Below, piece after piece: positions 1 through 10,844 of a stretch of DNA of 38,200 nt (positions are counted from its first letter, which is position 1; each line of letters starts with the position of its first letter). Below the pieces are notes generated by a model, which worked only from the letters and a program-made list of their open reading frames with translations, searched no databases and had not been told where the DNA came from. The position numbers were made by a program, and so were the translations under genes. The stretch comes from Bacillota bacterium. GTDB lineage: Bacteria > Bacillota > Sulfobacillia > JAJZYS01 > JAJYTV01. The stretch lies in assembly GCA_021810725.1 (NCBI GenBank), contig JAJZIE010000003.1, positions 1 to 38,200 on the forward strand, given 5' to 3'.

Positions 1-45
1 CGGTATGGAATAAGAGTGATGCCGGCACCACTTGGCGAAGCTGGC

Positions 46-84
46 TGTGATATTAACCACAACATATGGGTGATACATATCACA
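46..84 (+). promoter_or_regulatory. Tandem CRP/FNR-type operator palindromes upstream of the nuo operon
   Basis: Two 16-bp imperfect palindromes are visible. TGTGATATTAACCACA lies at 46-61 and GGTGATACATATCACA at 69-84; each has one mismatch to TGTGA-N6-TCACA. Their starts are 23 bp apart, about two helical turns, so two dimers could bind on one face of the DNA. The second site ends 49 bp before the preferred nuoBCD start codon. The family specificity (a CRP/FNR superfamily regulator with GTGA half-sites) is known; that it acts here is inferred. I could not place a convincing -35/-10 pair. Confidence 0.55.
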
Positions 85-127
85 ATAGAGGACTCCCTAC
101 TCCCGTGGTGAACGCTCCCATGGGGGT

Positions 128-2407
128 GTGTGGATGTCCGTTGACGCAACACGGCGGGATTTTATCACGACACGCCTCGATGCGCTGGCGCGCTGGGCGG
201 AAAGCGGATCCATGTGGCCGCTGCCCTTCGGTACCGCGTGCTGCGCCATCGAGTTCATGGCGGTCGGCTCCTCCCGGTACGACATCGCGCGCTTCGGTTC
301 CGAAGTGCTGCGTTTCAGCCCCAGGCAGTCCGACCTGCTCCTGGTGATGGGCACGATCACCGACAAGATGGTGCCGATCCTGAAGAACGTGTACGAACAG
401 ATCGCGGACCCCAAGTGGGTCATCGCGATGGGCGCTTGCACGGTCTCGGGCGGCTTTTACCGTTCCTACCACGTGGTCCAGGGCATCGACGAGTTCCTGC
501 CGGTGGACCTCTACATTCCGGGGTGCCCACCGACGCCGGAAGCCGTGCTGCACGCCATCATGCGGCTGCAGCAGGGGATCAAGGACGGGACCTTCCGCCG
601 CGGCGCGAACCAGCGACCACTGCACGTCCGCACGGACGACGCGTCGGTCACGGAGCTCTCGCCGCCCGCCGCCGCGCTCGTGGCCTACTCGACCTCCTCG
701 TCCGACGTGGACGAGGCCTTGGCCGATCGGCTGCGCGCGGCGTTCGGTCCCGGCGTGCTCGGCACGCGCGCCTTCCGCGGCGACCTCACGGTGCGCCTCG
801 AGCGCACCACCCTGCTAGGCGTCGCGCGGCTCCTGCGCGACGACCCGGAGATGCGCTTCGATATGCTGCTCGACGTCTGCGGTGTCGACTACCTCACCCG
901 CACGCCGCGCTTCGACGCCGTCTACCACCTCTGCTCCACCACCACCGGCCATCGGATCCGCCTTGAGGTGGGGGTGCCCGAGGACGACCCGACGGTCGCC
1001 AGCGTGACGCCGATCTGGGCGGGGGCGGGCTGGTTCGAGCGCGAGGCCTACGACCTCTACGGCATCCGCTTCCTTGGCCATCCGGACCTGCGGCGCATCC
1101 TGACGCACGACGGCTTCGGCAACATCCACCCGATGCGCCGGGACTACCCGCCCGGCCTCCGCCAGCCCTTCTTCCAGGCGGCGACGTTGCCCCTAGCCGA
1201 GCGCTCGCCCATCGGCGAGGACGGCCAGGAGATCGTGCAGCACCCGACGATTCTCAATATCGGTCCCTCGCATCCCGCGACGCACGGCACCTTCCGCATC
1301 GTCGCGAGGGTCGACGGCGAGAAGGTGCGCGAGGCGGACGTCGAGCTTGGCTACCTGCACCGCAACTTCGAGAAGATGGCCGAGACCCACACCTACCACA
1401 ACATGATCCCGTACTGCGATCGTCTCAACTACTGCTCGAGCTTCATGAACAGCTCCGGCTTCGCCATGGCCGTCGAAAAGCTGATGGGCGTCACCATCCC
1501 CGAGCGCGCGCAGTCCCTGCGCGTCATCCTGAGCGAGTTCAGCCGCATCATGGACCACGCGGTCTGCATCGGCACGAACCTCATGGACATGGGGCTGATC
1601 AGCAGCTTCTTCTACCTCTGGAACCTGCGCGAGGAGATCTACGACCTCCTCGAGGAGTGCTCGGGCGCCCGCATGATGGTGAGCTTCGTGCGCATCGGCG
1701 GGTTCGCGGAAGACGTGCCACAGGACTTCAGAGAGCGCGTCGAGGCGATCCTCGAGCACGTGCCACCGGTCCTGCGCGACACCGACCGCATGATCACCCG
1801 CAACGCCCTCGCCCGTGACCGCATGCGCGGCGTCGGGGCCATCTCGAAGGAGGACGCCATCGCCTACGGCTTCACGGGGCCGTGCCTGCGGGCCGCCGGC
1901 GAGCCCTACGACGTTCGCCGGGCCTATCCCTACTACCACTACGACGAGTTCGAGTTCGACATCCCGGTGGGCGCCCAGGGCGACGTCTACGACCGCTACC
2001 TCGTGCGGCTCGAGGAGATGCGCCAGAGCCTGCGCATCGTGCGCCAGGCGCTCGACAACCTCCCGGATGGCCCCGTGGTCGTCGATGACGGACGCGTCGC
2101 CCTGCCGCCGAAGCACGGCGTCTACACCAACATCGAGGACATGATGGACCACTTCAAGCTGATCATGGACGGGCATGGCATCCGCCCGCCGGTCGGGGAA
2201 GTGTACGGCTACAGCGAAGCGGCGAACGGCGAGCTCGGCTTCTACATCGTGAGCGACGGCGGCCAGCGACCCTATCGGGTCAAGGTGCGCCCGCCCTCCT
2301 TTGCCATCTACCAGGCCTTCCCCCAGATGATCCGCGGCATGAACCCCGCGGACGTCGTGGCCACCCTCGGCAGCCTCAACATCATCGCAGGAGAAAGCGA
2401 GCGATAG
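128..2407 (+). CDS. nuoBCD: NADH-quinone oxidoreductase subunit B-C-D fusion
   Basis: A single 759-aa ORF carries three complex I subunits of the peripheral arm. Residues 1-160 are NuoB (PSST), with the N2 [4Fe-4S] ligands Cys38, Cys39, Cys104 and Cys133. Residues about 190-345 are NuoC (30 kDa), with the ERExYDLYGI signature near 304-313. Residues about 365-759 are NuoD (49 kDa), with [11 protein letters not shown] near 377-387; His386 and Tyr435 match the known quinone-site His and Tyr. NuoD has no hydrogenase-type CxxC pairs, so it is complex I-like rather than a NiFe hydrogenase. The frame is unbroken through both joints. The start may be GTG 128 or, better spaced from GGGGG at 122-126, ATG 134. 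NuoCD fusions are common; a B-C-D fusion is unusual. nuoE follows after 2 bp. Confidence 0.93.
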   Translation: MWMSVDATRRDFITTRLDALARWAESGSMWPLPFGTACCAIEFMAVGSSRYDIARFGSEVLRFSPRQSDLLLVMGTITDKMVPILKNVYEQIADPKWVIAMGACTVSGGFYRSYHVVQGIDEFLPVDLYIPGCPPTPEAVLHAIMRLQQGIKDGTFRRGANQRPLHVRTDDASVTELSPPAAALVAYSTSSSDVDEALADRLRAAFGPGVLGTRAFRGDLTVRLERTTLLGVARLLRDDPEMRFDMLLDVCGVDYLTRTPRFDAVYHLCSTTTGHRIRLEVGVPEDDPTVASVTPIWAGAGWFEREAYDLYGIRFLGHPDLRRILTHDGFGNIHPMRRDYPPGLRQPFFQAATLPLAERSPIGEDGQEIVQHPTILNIGPSHPATHGTFRIVARVDGEKVREADVELGYLHRNFEKMAETHTYHNMIPYCDRLNYCSSFMNSSGFAMAVEKLMGVTIPERAQSLRVILSEFSRIMDHAVCIGTNLMDMGLISSFFYLWNLREEIYDLLEECSGARMMVSFVRIGGFAEDVPQDFRERVEAILEHVPPVLRDTDRMITRNALARDRMRGVGAISKEDAIAYGFTGPCLRAAGEPYDVRRAYPYYHYDEFEFDIPVGAQGDVYDRYLVRLEEMRQSLRIVRQALDNLPDGPVVVDDGRVALPPKHGVYTNIEDMMDHFKLIMDGHGIRPPVGEVYGYSEAANGELGFYIVSDGGQRPYRVKVRPPSFAIYQAFPQMIRGMNPADVVATLGSLNIIAGESER

Positions 2408-2409
2408 CC

Positions 2410-2868
2410 ATGCTGTCCAAGGATGCGCTCCGGGAGATCGAAGCCGCCAGGGCGGAGGAGGATTCCCCCCGCCATGCGCTCCTCACGGCCCTGCGGGTCA
2501 CGCAGGGCGAGCGCCGCCAGGTGGGACCCGAGGAGATCACCTACATCGCGGACCTCCTGGGACTGAGCCCGGCGTTGGTGCAGGGCGTGGCGCGCTTCTA
2601 CGACCAGATCTCCGCTACCCCCACAGGCCAGCACGTCCTGAGCCTCTGCCGCGGCATCTCCTGCTACCTCTGTGGCGCGGACGAGGTGGCGGCGGCGGTG
2701 GGGGAGCTCCTGGGGATTCGGCCGGGCGAGACCACGGCGGACGGTCGCTTCACCCTGCGCCTCGTCGAATGCGTCGGCGACTGCGATCGCGCTCCCGCGG
2801 CCATGGTCGACGACCGCTTCGTCGGGCCCGTGGCGGCCGTCGCCATCGACAACCTGACCAAGATGTAA
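2410..2868 (+). CDS. nuoE: NADH-quinone oxidoreductase subunit E
   Basis: This 152-aa protein is the 24-kDa thioredoxin-like [2Fe-2S] subunit (cluster N1a) of the NADH dehydrogenase module. The four ligands are visible as Cys80, Cys85, Cys121 and Cys125, in the contexts LCRGISCYLC and ECVGDCDRAP. The N-terminal helical part contains the family motif region GLSPALVQGVARFYDQI. Length is normal. The ATG lies 2 bp after the nuoBCD stop, and the nearest purine-rich stretch (AGGAGAAAG) is rather far upstream, so translation is probably coupled to nuoBCD. nuoF follows after 11 bp. Confidence 0.95.
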   Translation: MLSKDALREIEAARAEEDSPRHALLTALRVTQGERRQVGPEEITYIADLLGLSPALVQGVARFYDQISATPTGQHVLSLCRGISCYLCGADEVAAAVGELLGIRPGETTADGRFTLRLVECVGDCDRAPAAMVDDRFVGPVAAVAIDNLTKM

Positions 2869-2879
2869 GGAGGTACGGC

Positions 2880-4244
<1,365 letters not shown>

Positions 4245-4253
4245 AAGGGGGCG

Positions 4254-5906
4254 ATGAGCGGTGCCGATCTGACGATCGATGGACGGCAGATCGAGGTGGA
4301 GCAGGGCGTAAGCGTGATCCAGGCCGCCGATCGCCTCGGCGTCGAGATCCCGCGCTTCTGCTACCATCCCGATCTCAGGCCCGAGGGCAACTGCCGCATG
4401 TGTCTCGTCGAGGTCGACGGCTTTCCGAAGCCCGTCGTGGCCTGCGCGACGCCGGTCGTCGACGGCATGGTGGTGAAGACGCCGCACACGAGCCCTGTGG
4501 CGTCGCGAGCCGCGCGTGGCGTGCTCGAGTTCCTGCTGGTGAACCACCCGCTCGACTGCCCGATCTGCGACCAGGCGGGCGAGTGCTCGCTGCAGGACTT
4601 CTACATGCACCCGGACTACGGCCAGCACAGGAGCCACGTCGACCCCGAGGAGAAGATCCACAAGCGCAAGCGGGTCAACCTCGGCCCGCGCATCGTGCTC
4701 GACGCCGAGCGCTGCGTGATGTGCTCGCGCTGCGTCCGCTTCTCGGAGGAGGTCTCGGGCTACGCGGAACTGCAGTTCGTCCGCCGCGGCAACCACGTCG
4801 AGCTGACGGCGTTCGAGGACCGGGTCCTGGAGGACCCCTACGCCGGCAACCTGGCCGACGTCTGCCCGGTCGGCGCACTGACGTCGCGGGACTTCCGCTT
4901 CAAGCGACGCGTCTGGCATCTGAGTCACACGGACTCCGTCTGCGCCGGCTGCAGCACCGGCTGCAACGTGCGCATCGACCATTTCGACGGCCACATCGAG
5001 CGCGTCGTGCCGCGGCGCAATCCCGAAGTGAACCGGAGCTGGATCTGCGACGAGGGTCGTCTCAGCTATCAGAGCCTCACGTCGATTCCTCGCCTCACGC
5101 ATCCGCGCGAGGGCGACCGGCGACTCCTCTGGGCCGAGGCCATCGCCCTCGCGCACGAGACCCTGCACAGCGCGGGCGCCGTCACGGGGCTGCCGCTCGC
5201 GGCGCTCGCCTCGGCCTCCGCCACCAACGAGAGTCTCTGGCTCTTCCGGCAGTACGTCGAGGTGGCATTCCCCCAGCACCTTCTCGAGTTCCGTCTGGGC
5301 CGCGAGATGGAGACGGTCGCCGAGCGCGAGGACAAGCTCCTGCGCCGTGCCGACAAGCACCCGAACACGATGGGCGCCCTCCATCTCGGCTACGGCCGCG
5401 GTCTCGGGCTTAAGGGCCTCCTGGACTTGGCCGAAAAGGGCGAGCTGTCTCGGCTCCTCATGCTCTACTATCCGCCGCTCGTCGGACAGGAGGCCGAGGA
5501 GACGAAGGAGCGGATCGCGGGCCTGCTCGCACGGGTTCCGGAGAGCGTCGTGCTGACGACGCACGAGCTGCCCTACTTGACTGGGGCGAAGCTTCTCCTG
5601 CCGGTGGCGGCGTGGTCCGAGGAGGAGGGCACCTACACGAACCACCAAGGGGTGACGCAGCACGTCGGCAAGGCGATTTCCTTGCGCGAGGCGGTGCGCC
5701 CCGCGACCGACATCCTGGGCGATCTCTGGCAGGTGGCCACCGCCGCCCGCCGCGAGACAGCCCCGGAGCGCCTCTTCCGCGAGATCGCGATGAGCGTGCC
5801 CGCGTTCCGCGGCCTTAGCTACGCCGGGCTCGAGAGCCGGGCGGCGACGGTCTACCCACCGGAAGGGAGGATGCACTATGGCCAGGAAGGCTTCGCGGGT
5901 CGTTGA
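4254..5906 (+). CDS. nuoG: NADH-quinone oxidoreductase subunit G, short form
   Basis: This 550-aa protein is the iron-sulfur relay subunit of complex I. In order it shows the [2Fe-2S] N1b ligands Cys36, Cys47, Cys50 and Cys64; the His-Cys cluster N5 ligands His98, Cys102, Cys105 and Cys111; the N4 ligands Cys154, Cys157, Cys160 and Cys204; and a complete N7-type set Cys230, Cys233, Cys237 and Cys265. A reduced molybdopterin-oxidoreductase-like domain follows from about 280. Many bacterial NuoG proteins are much longer, so the C-terminal domain is truncated relative to the family, though the reading frame ends naturally. Its last 29 bases overlap the start of nuoI; in most nuo operons nuoH lies at this junction. 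Confidence 0.93.
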   Translation: MSGADLTIDGRQIEVEQGVSVIQAADRLGVEIPRFCYHPDLRPEGNCRMCLVEVDGFPKPVVACATPVVDGMVVKTPHTSPVASRAARGVLEFLLVNHPLDCPICDQAGECSLQDFYMHPDYGQHRSHVDPEEKIHKRKRVNLGPRIVLDAERCVMCSRCVRFSEEVSGYAELQFVRRGNHVELTAFEDRVLEDPYAGNLADVCPVGALTSRDFRFKRRVWHLSHTDSVCAGCSTGCNVRIDHFDGHIERVVPRRNPEVNRSWICDEGRLSYQSLTSIPRLTHPREGDRRLLWAEAIALAHETLHSAGAVTGLPLAALASASATNESLWLFRQYVEVAFPQHLLEFRLGREMETVAEREDKLLRRADKHPNTMGALHLGYGRGLGLKGLLDLAEKGELSRLLMLYYPPLVGQEAEETKERIAGLLARVPESVVLTTHELPYLTGAKLLLPVAAWSEEEGTYTNHQGVTQHVGKAISLREAVRPATDILGDLWQVATAARRETAPERLFREIAMSVPAFRGLSYAGLESRAATVYPPEGRMHYGQEGFAGR

Positions 5907-6477
5907 CGTGCGGAGGGCCGCCGAGGCCAGGACGGACGTCCTGAGCACGGCGGCCGGAACGCTCGCCGGCATGGAAGTGACCCTGCGCAACATGGTGCGC
6001 GCGACCGTAGGGCGCGAGCACGTCACGATCCAGTACCCCGAGCAGCGCAAGCCGTACTCCAGGCGCTTCCGGGGCGTGCATGTCCTGACGCATCGCGCCG
6101 ACGGCAGCCTCAAGTGCACGGCCTGCTACCTCTGCGAGACGGTCTGCCCCGCCCAGTGCATCACGATCGAGGCCAAGGACGTGGACGACCCGAGGGTGGA
6201 GAAGGCGCCGTCCCGCTACGAGATCGACCTGGCACGCTGCATCTTCTGCGGCTTCTGCGTCGAGGCGTGCCCGGAGGAGGCCCTGATCATGAGCCGCGAG
6301 TATGACCTCACGGCCATCACGCGCGGCCCAGAAACCCTGACCTACGGCATCGACCGGCTGACCGAGCGCCCGGAGATCGCGGCCTATGGCGCGGGCTTTC
6401 GGCCTCACATGCAGTATCCGCTGGTGGAGAGCTACCTGCCCGGCGAAGGACCGGAGAAGGCAGCCGCCGAGGAATAG
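5878..6477 (+). CDS. nuoI: NADH-quinone oxidoreductase subunit I (two [4Fe-4S])
   Basis: This 199-aa ferredoxin-like subunit carries clusters N6a and N6b, which connect NuoG to NuoB. The two ligand sets are Cys80, Cys83, Cys86, Cys90 and Cys121, Cys124, Cys127, Cys131, in the contexts CTACYLCETVCP and CIFCGFCVEACP. The N-terminal helix region is present; the PYSRRFRG segment near 59-66 is typical of the family. The start is ATG 5878, with GGGAGG at 5865-5870 inside the end of nuoG. It is the last gene of the operon: a hairpin terminator follows within 25 bp of the stop, so no further nuo genes are co-transcribed. Confidence 0.95.
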   Translation: MARKASRVVDVRRAAEARTDVLSTAAGTLAGMEVTLRNMVRATVGREHVTIQYPEQRKPYSRRFRGVHVLTHRADGSLKCTACYLCETVCPAQCITIEAKDVDDPRVEKAPSRYEIDLARCIFCGFCVEACPEEALIMSREYDLTAITRGPETLTYGIDRLTERPEIAAYGAGFRPHMQYPLVESYLPGEGPEKAAAEE

Positions 6478-6500
6478 GATCGGGCTCGACAAAGACCGTC

Positions 6501-6534
6501 GCGCCCACGCCGCTCCGTGCGTGGGCGCTTTCGT
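6501..6534 (+). terminator. Rho-independent-type terminator after nuoI
   Basis: A perfect 10-bp stem, GCGCCCACGC at 6501-6510 and GCGTGGGCGC at 6519-6528, encloses an 8-base loop and is followed by TTTCGTT. It sits 23 bp after the nuoI stop and separates the nuo operon from the nitrate reductase unit. Confidence 0.8.
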
Positions 6535-6628
6535 TAGCAGACGGGCCACGGATCCGCCGAGCCAGCGTGTGCATGCATAACAAGGGCCAATCGGTCCATA
6601 GAACGCGGACCCTTTGCCCCGGTACCAA

Positions 6629-6644
6629 AGTGACCTGGAACACC
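6629..6644 (+). promoter_or_regulatory. Weak CRP/FNR-type half-palindrome upstream of the hemerythrin-nar unit
   Basis: The sequence AGTGACCTGGAACACC reads on the minus strand as GGTGT-N6-TCACT, two mismatches from GGTGA-N6-TCACA. It ends 52 bp before the preferred start of the hemerythrin gene, a position like that of the better sites before the nuo operon and the narL-like gene. The match alone is weak; the position gives it some weight. A short inverted pair, CTTTG at 6612-6616 and CAAAG at 6626-6630, lies just upstream. Confidence 0.3.
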
Positions 6645-6696
6645 TCCCGCCCATCCGCGAGCGACAACGCTTTAAGGAGCAGTGGGAGGTGCCTTT

Positions 6697-7185
6697 GTGC
6701 CTATGGGACCTTCTTTGGTGGACCCGCACGCGCATCAGGACATCCATGACGCCGCGCGGGCCGAGATGGAATTCGGCACGGAGATCCTGCTGATGTCCTT
6801 GCGCGGCCAGGACGCCGCCACGTCCGTGCGCCTCGCCTCGGAGCTCCTCTGCGCGTGGCGGGAGCGTGTGCTGACGCACGCGGACGCCGAGGAGAAGGAC
6901 GTCTTCCCGCAGGTGCTCGCGGCGTCACCCGAGCTGGCGTCCGAGGTGGCCGCGCTCGTGCGGGACCACGATCTCATGCGGCTCCTCGTCGACGAGACCG
7001 AGCAGGGACTCGCCCGCGAGGGTTCGGTGACGGGGGCCGCGCTTGGGCGCCTGCAGGCACTCCTGCACATCCAGCGTCTGCACGCCCTCTACGAGGAGCA
7101 GACCTTCCTGCCTCAGGTTTCCGACGTGCTGGCTCAGGCGAAGACACCTTCCGAGGGGGCGGCTGAACATTGGCCAAACGCGTGA
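6697..7185 (+). CDS. Hemerythrin-like HHE protein heading the nar unit
   Basis: The product, 162 aa from this start, is an all-helical hemerythrin/HHE-type protein, a family that binds a di-iron centre and O2 or NO. Likely ligands are His14 or His17, His61 with Glu65 (THADAEEKDVFP), His91 (RDHD), and His124/His129 with Glu133 (LHALYEEQTFLP). I chose GTG 6697 because GGGAGG at 6684-6689 lies 7 bases upstream; ATG 6703 is an alternative, and GTG 6682 is too close to its AAGGAG. Its 3' end overlaps narG by 16 bases, so it belongs to the same transcript. Near a nitrate reductase it may buffer O2 or NO; that role is inferred. Confidence 0.8.
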   Translation: MPMGPSLVDPHAHQDIHDAARAEMEFGTEILLMSLRGQDAATSVRLASELLCAWRERVLTHADAEEKDVFPQVLAASPELASEVAALVRDHDLMRLLVDETEQGLAREGSVTGAALGRLQALLHIQRLHALYEEQTFLPQVSDVLAQAKTPSEGAAEHWPNA

Positions 7186-10100
7186 ACGCACTAGGTAACG
7201 CACTCACCTACCTGCGCCGCGGTCCAGGCCTGAACGGGGGCTGGAGCGAGGAGAGCCCGCGCGGGCGACAGTGGGAGCGGCTCTACCGGGACCGCTGGCA
7301 GCACGACAAGGTGGTGCGCTCGACGCACGGCGTCAACTGCACCGGCTCCTGCAGCTGGAAGATCCACGTCAAGGATGGCGTGATCACCTGGGAGACGCAG
7401 CAGACCGACTACCCGTCGCTCGGTCCCGACACCCCGGAGTACGAACCGCGCGGCTGCCCGCGCGGGGCAAGCTTCTCCTGGTACGAGTACAGCCCCTTGC
7501 GCATCCGCTACCCCTACGTGCGCGGCAGCCTCATCACCGCCTGGCGGGAGGCGATCGCCGAGACCAAGGATCCTGTCGCTGCCTGGCGTCTCCTCACAGC
7601 GAGCCCCGAGCGCCGGGCGGCGTATCGGTCCCAGCGTGGCAAGGGCGGCTTCGTGCGGGCCAGCTGGGAGGAGATCTCCGAGCTGATCGCGGCCGCCACC
7701 CTCGAGACGGTGCGCCACTACGGACCGGACCGCGTCATCGGCTTCACGCCGATCCCGGCGATGTCGATGGTCAGCTACGCCGCCGGCACGCGTTTTCTCT
7801 CGCTGATCGGCGGCACGATCCTCAGCTTCTACGACTGGTACGCGGACCTGCCGATCGCGTCGCCCCAGATCTGGGGCGAGCAGACCGACGTGCCCGAGAG
7901 CGCGGACTGGTTCAACGCGGAGTACATGATCGTCTGGGGCACGAACCTGCCGATGACGCGCACCCCGGATGCCCACTTCATGGTGGAGGCGCGCTACAAG
8001 GGCACGCGCGTCGCCGCCGTCAGCCCGGACTACGCCGAGTACGTCAAGTTCTCGGATCTCTGGCTGCCGGCCAAGGCCGGCACGGACGCGGCCCTCGCCA
8101 TGGCGATGATGCACGTCATCCTGAAGGAGTTCTACGTCGACCGCCAAGTGCCGTACTTCCAGGACTACGCCCGCCGCTTCACAGACCTTCCCTTCCTGGT
8201 GCGGCTCGTCGAGCGGGACGGCAGGCACTACGCGGACCGCTTCCTGCGCCTGTCGGACCTCGGCGAGGGCGGTGACGCGGACGCCTGGAAGACCGTCGTC
8301 TGGGACGAGGCGGAGAACGCGCCCGCCTGCCCGAACGGGAGCCTCGGCTACCGCTGGGACGGGTCGGGGCGCTGGAACCTGAAGCTCGAAGGGGACGGCG
8401 GCGCGCCGATCTCCCCCGCCCTCACGTTCCTCGGCGGCGAGGACCGCACAGTCGAGCTCGACTTCCCCTACTTCGGCGGCGGCAAGGGCGAGACTCTTCG
8501 CCGCCACGTCCCGGTGCGGCGGATCGAGGGCAGCGCGGGACCGCAGATCGTCACGACCGTCTTCGACCTGCTCCTCGCGAGCGCCGGGGTGGGCAGAGGC
8601 CTACCCGGAGACTATCCCCAGGACTACGACGACCCGCGCCCCTACACGCCGGCCTGGCAGGAGGCGATCACGGGCGTTGACCGCAAACTCGCGATCCAGG
8701 TGGCGCGCGAGTTCGCCGAAGTGGCCGAGAAGACCCGCGGCCGCGCCATGATCGCGATGGGCGCCGGCATCAACCACTGGTACCACAGCGACGTGATCTA
8801 CCGCGCCATTGTCGGCCTTGTCCTCTTGACGGGCTGCGAAGGGGTCAACGGCGGCGGCTGGGCGCATTACGTCGGCCAGGAGAAGGTGCGGCCGCTCGAG
8901 GGCTGGGCCACGCTCGCCTTCGCAGGCGACTGGGTGCCCGCCGCGCGGCAGCAGAACGGCACCTCCTTCTTCTACTTCGCCACCGACCAGTTCCGCTACG
9001 AGGACATGGGCACGGACGAGCTCACCTGGCCCGGTGGCGGCACGTTCTCCTCGATGCACCCGGCGGACGTCAACGCGCTCGCGGCTCGGCTCGGTTGGCT
9101 GCCGTCCTATCCGCAGTTCCGCGAGAACTCGCTCGAGACGGCGAGGAAGGCGAGGGCGGATAGCCAGGACGACCTCGGGGCGGTGCGCTCCGTCGCGCGG
9201 CGGCTCCAGGATCGGGACCTCGAGCTGTCGGTCGACGCGCCGGATCTCGAGGAGAACTTCCCGCGCGTCTTCTTCCTCTGGCGGGCGAACCTCCTCACCT
9301 CAAGCGGCAAGGGGCACGAGTACTTCCTCAGGCACCTCCTCGGCGCCGACGGCCACGTGCTCTCCGGCGAGGAGGGCAAGCGCCGTCCGCAGACGGTGGC
9401 CTGCGAGGGCGAGGCACCGCGCGGCAAGCTGGACCTCCTTGTCGACATCGACTTCCGCATGACGGGCAGCGGCCTCTACGCCGATATCGTGCTGCCCGCC
9501 GCCACCTGGTACGAGAAGCACGACATCTCGAGCACCGACATGCATCCCTTCGTCCATCCCTTCAATCCGGCGATCTCGCCTCCCTGGGAGACGAGGAGCG
9601 ACTGGGACACCTTCCGCACGATCGCGCGCAGGTTCTCGGAACTCGCCAGGGACCACCTGCCCGCGCAGGAGGACCTTGTGATGGCGCCTCTCCTGCACGA
9701 CACGCCGCAGGAGACCGCCCAGCCTTTCGGCGAGGTGCGGGACTGGCGCAAGGGCGAGGCGGAGGCGGTGCCGGGGAGGACGATGCCGCGCTTCCTCTTC
9801 GTCCAGCGCGACTACCCGCACGTCTACGAGCAGATGACGACGCTCGGCCCGCGCGCGGAAGGCCAGATCGTGCAGAAGGGCATCACCATCCCGACGCAGC
9901 ACGCCTACGCTGCGCTCCGCCAGGAGCTCGGAGCGAGCCGACGCGAAGGGCCCGGCAAGGGCCGGCCGCGGCTCGAGACGGCCGAGCAGGCCGCGAACGC
10001 GATCCTCAGGCTCTCCGGCGCGACGAACGGTCACCAGGCGGTGGCGGCCTGGAAGGCGCTCGAGCCGGCGACGGGCCTGCGGCTCGAGGACGTCGCGAAG

Positions 10101-10844
10101 GGCCGTGAGGAGGACGTCTACACCGTCAAGGACCTGACCGTCCAGCCGCGGCTCGCGATCGCCGCACCGGTCTGGAGCGGGCTCGAGGCCCACGGCCGGC
10201 GCTACGCGCCCTTCACGGCCAACGTCGAGCTCGAGATCCCGTGGCGCACGCTCACTGGGCGCCAGCACTTCTATGTCGACCACGCGATGATGCTCGACTT
10301 CGGCGAGGGGCTGCCCCTTTATAGGCCGCCGCTCACCGCGCACCCGTTCCCGGCTGGCCAGGCGCCCCCCGGGGAGGGCAGGCAGCTCACGCTGCGCTAC
10401 CTGACGCCGCACGGCAAGTGGGGCATCCACTCCACCTACACCGACACCCTGACGATGCTCACCCTGTTCCGCGGCGGCCCGACGATCTGGCTGAGCCCGC
10501 AGGACGCCGAGGCGCTCGCGGTCAAGGACAACGACTGGCTCGAGGCCCTGAACCGCAACGGCGCCGTCGCGGCCCGGGCGGTGGTGAGCCACCGCATCCC
10601 CGAGGGCGTCGCCATCATGTACCACGCCCAGGACCGCACGATCGCCGTGCCCGGCACGAAGGCGACCCAGGACCGCGGCGGCGCGCACAACAGCCTGACG
10701 CGCGTTCTCCCGAAGCCGACCCACATGATCGGCGGCTACGCGCAACTCAGCTACGGCTTCAACTACTACGGCCCGACAGGACACCAGCGGGACGAGATGA
10801 CCGTGGTGCGACGCCTTGGGGAGGTGGACTGGCTTGCGGATTAA
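7170..10844 (+). CDS. narG: Respiratory nitrate reductase alpha subunit
   Basis: This 1224-aa Mo-bisMGD catalytic subunit reduces nitrate to nitrite. The FS0 [4Fe-4S] ligands are His53, Cys57, Cys61 and Cys96 in STHGVNCTGSCSWK and RGCPRG. The Mo-ligand Asp is Asp226 in YDWYADLP, matching the second Asp of the E. coli YDWYCDLP motif. Long blocks such as GEQTDVPESADWFN, GWAHYVGQEK, DIVLPAATWYEKHD and KPTHMIGGYAQLSYGFNYYGP are near-identical to NarG. There is no twin-arginine leader, so the active site faces the cytoplasm. The start is TTG 7170, with GAGGGGGC about 9 bases upstream. narH overlaps its end by 11 bases. Confidence 0.98.
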   Translation: MAKRVNALGNALTYLRRGPGLNGGWSEESPRGRQWERLYRDRWQHDKVVRSTHGVNCTGSCSWKIHVKDGVITWETQQTDYPSLGPDTPEYEPRGCPRGASFSWYEYSPLRIRYPYVRGSLITAWREAIAETKDPVAAWRLLTASPERRAAYRSQRGKGGFVRASWEEISELIAAATLETVRHYGPDRVIGFTPIPAMSMVSYAAGTRFLSLIGGTILSFYDWYADLPIASPQIWGEQTDVPESADWFNAEYMIVWGTNLPMTRTPDAHFMVEARYKGTRVAAVSPDYAEYVKFSDLWLPAKAGTDAALAMAMMHVILKEFYVDRQVPYFQDYARRFTDLPFLVRLVERDGRHYADRFLRLSDLGEGGDADAWKTVVWDEAENAPACPNGSLGYRWDGSGRWNLKLEGDGGAPISPALTFLGGEDRTVELDFPYFGGGKGETLRRHVPVRRIEGSAGPQIVTTVFDLLLASAGVGRGLPGDYPQDYDDPRPYTPAWQEAITGVDRKLAIQVAREFAEVAEKTRGRAMIAMGAGINHWYHSDVIYRAIVGLVLLTGCEGVNGGGWAHYVGQEKVRPLEGWATLAFAGDWVPAARQQNGTSFFYFATDQFRYEDMGTDELTWPGGGTFSSMHPADVNALAARLGWLPSYPQFRENSLETARKARADSQDDLGAVRSVARRLQDRDLELSVDAPDLEENFPRVFFLWRANLLTSSGKGHEYFLRHLLGADGHVLSGEEGKRRPQTVACEGEAPRGKLDLLVDIDFRMTGSGLYADIVLPAATWYEKHDISSTDMHPFVHPFNPAISPPWETRSDWDTFRTIARRFSELARDHLPAQEDLVMAPLLHDTPQETAQPFGEVRDWRKGEAEAVPGRTMPRFLFVQRDYPHVYEQMTTLGPRAEGQIVQKGITIPTQHAYAALRQELGASRREGPGKGRPRLETAEQAANAILRLSGATNGHQAVAAWKALEPATGLRLEDVAKGREEDVYTVKDLTVQPRLAIAAPVWSGLEAHGRRYAPFTANVELEIPWRTLTGRQHFYVDHAMMLDFGEGLPLYRPPLTAHPFPAGQAPPGEGRQLTLRYLTPHGKWGIHSTYTDTLTMLTLFRGGPTIWLSPQDAEALAVKDNDWLEALNRNGAVAARAVVSHRIPEGVAIMYHAQDRTIAVPGTKATQDRGGAHNSLTRVLPKPTHMIGGYAQLSYGFNYYGPTGHQRDEMTVVRRLGEVDWLAD

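Noticed and set aside
1250-2407. NuoD as a membrane-bound NiFe hydrogenase large subunit
   Set aside because: The CxxC pairs that bind nickel are absent, and the quinone-site His and Tyr of complex I are present.
4254-5906. NuoG as a frameshifted or broken gene
   Set aside because: All four N-terminal cluster sets are intact, the frame is continuous, and the end overlaps nuoI in the way of coupled genes. It is short, not broken.
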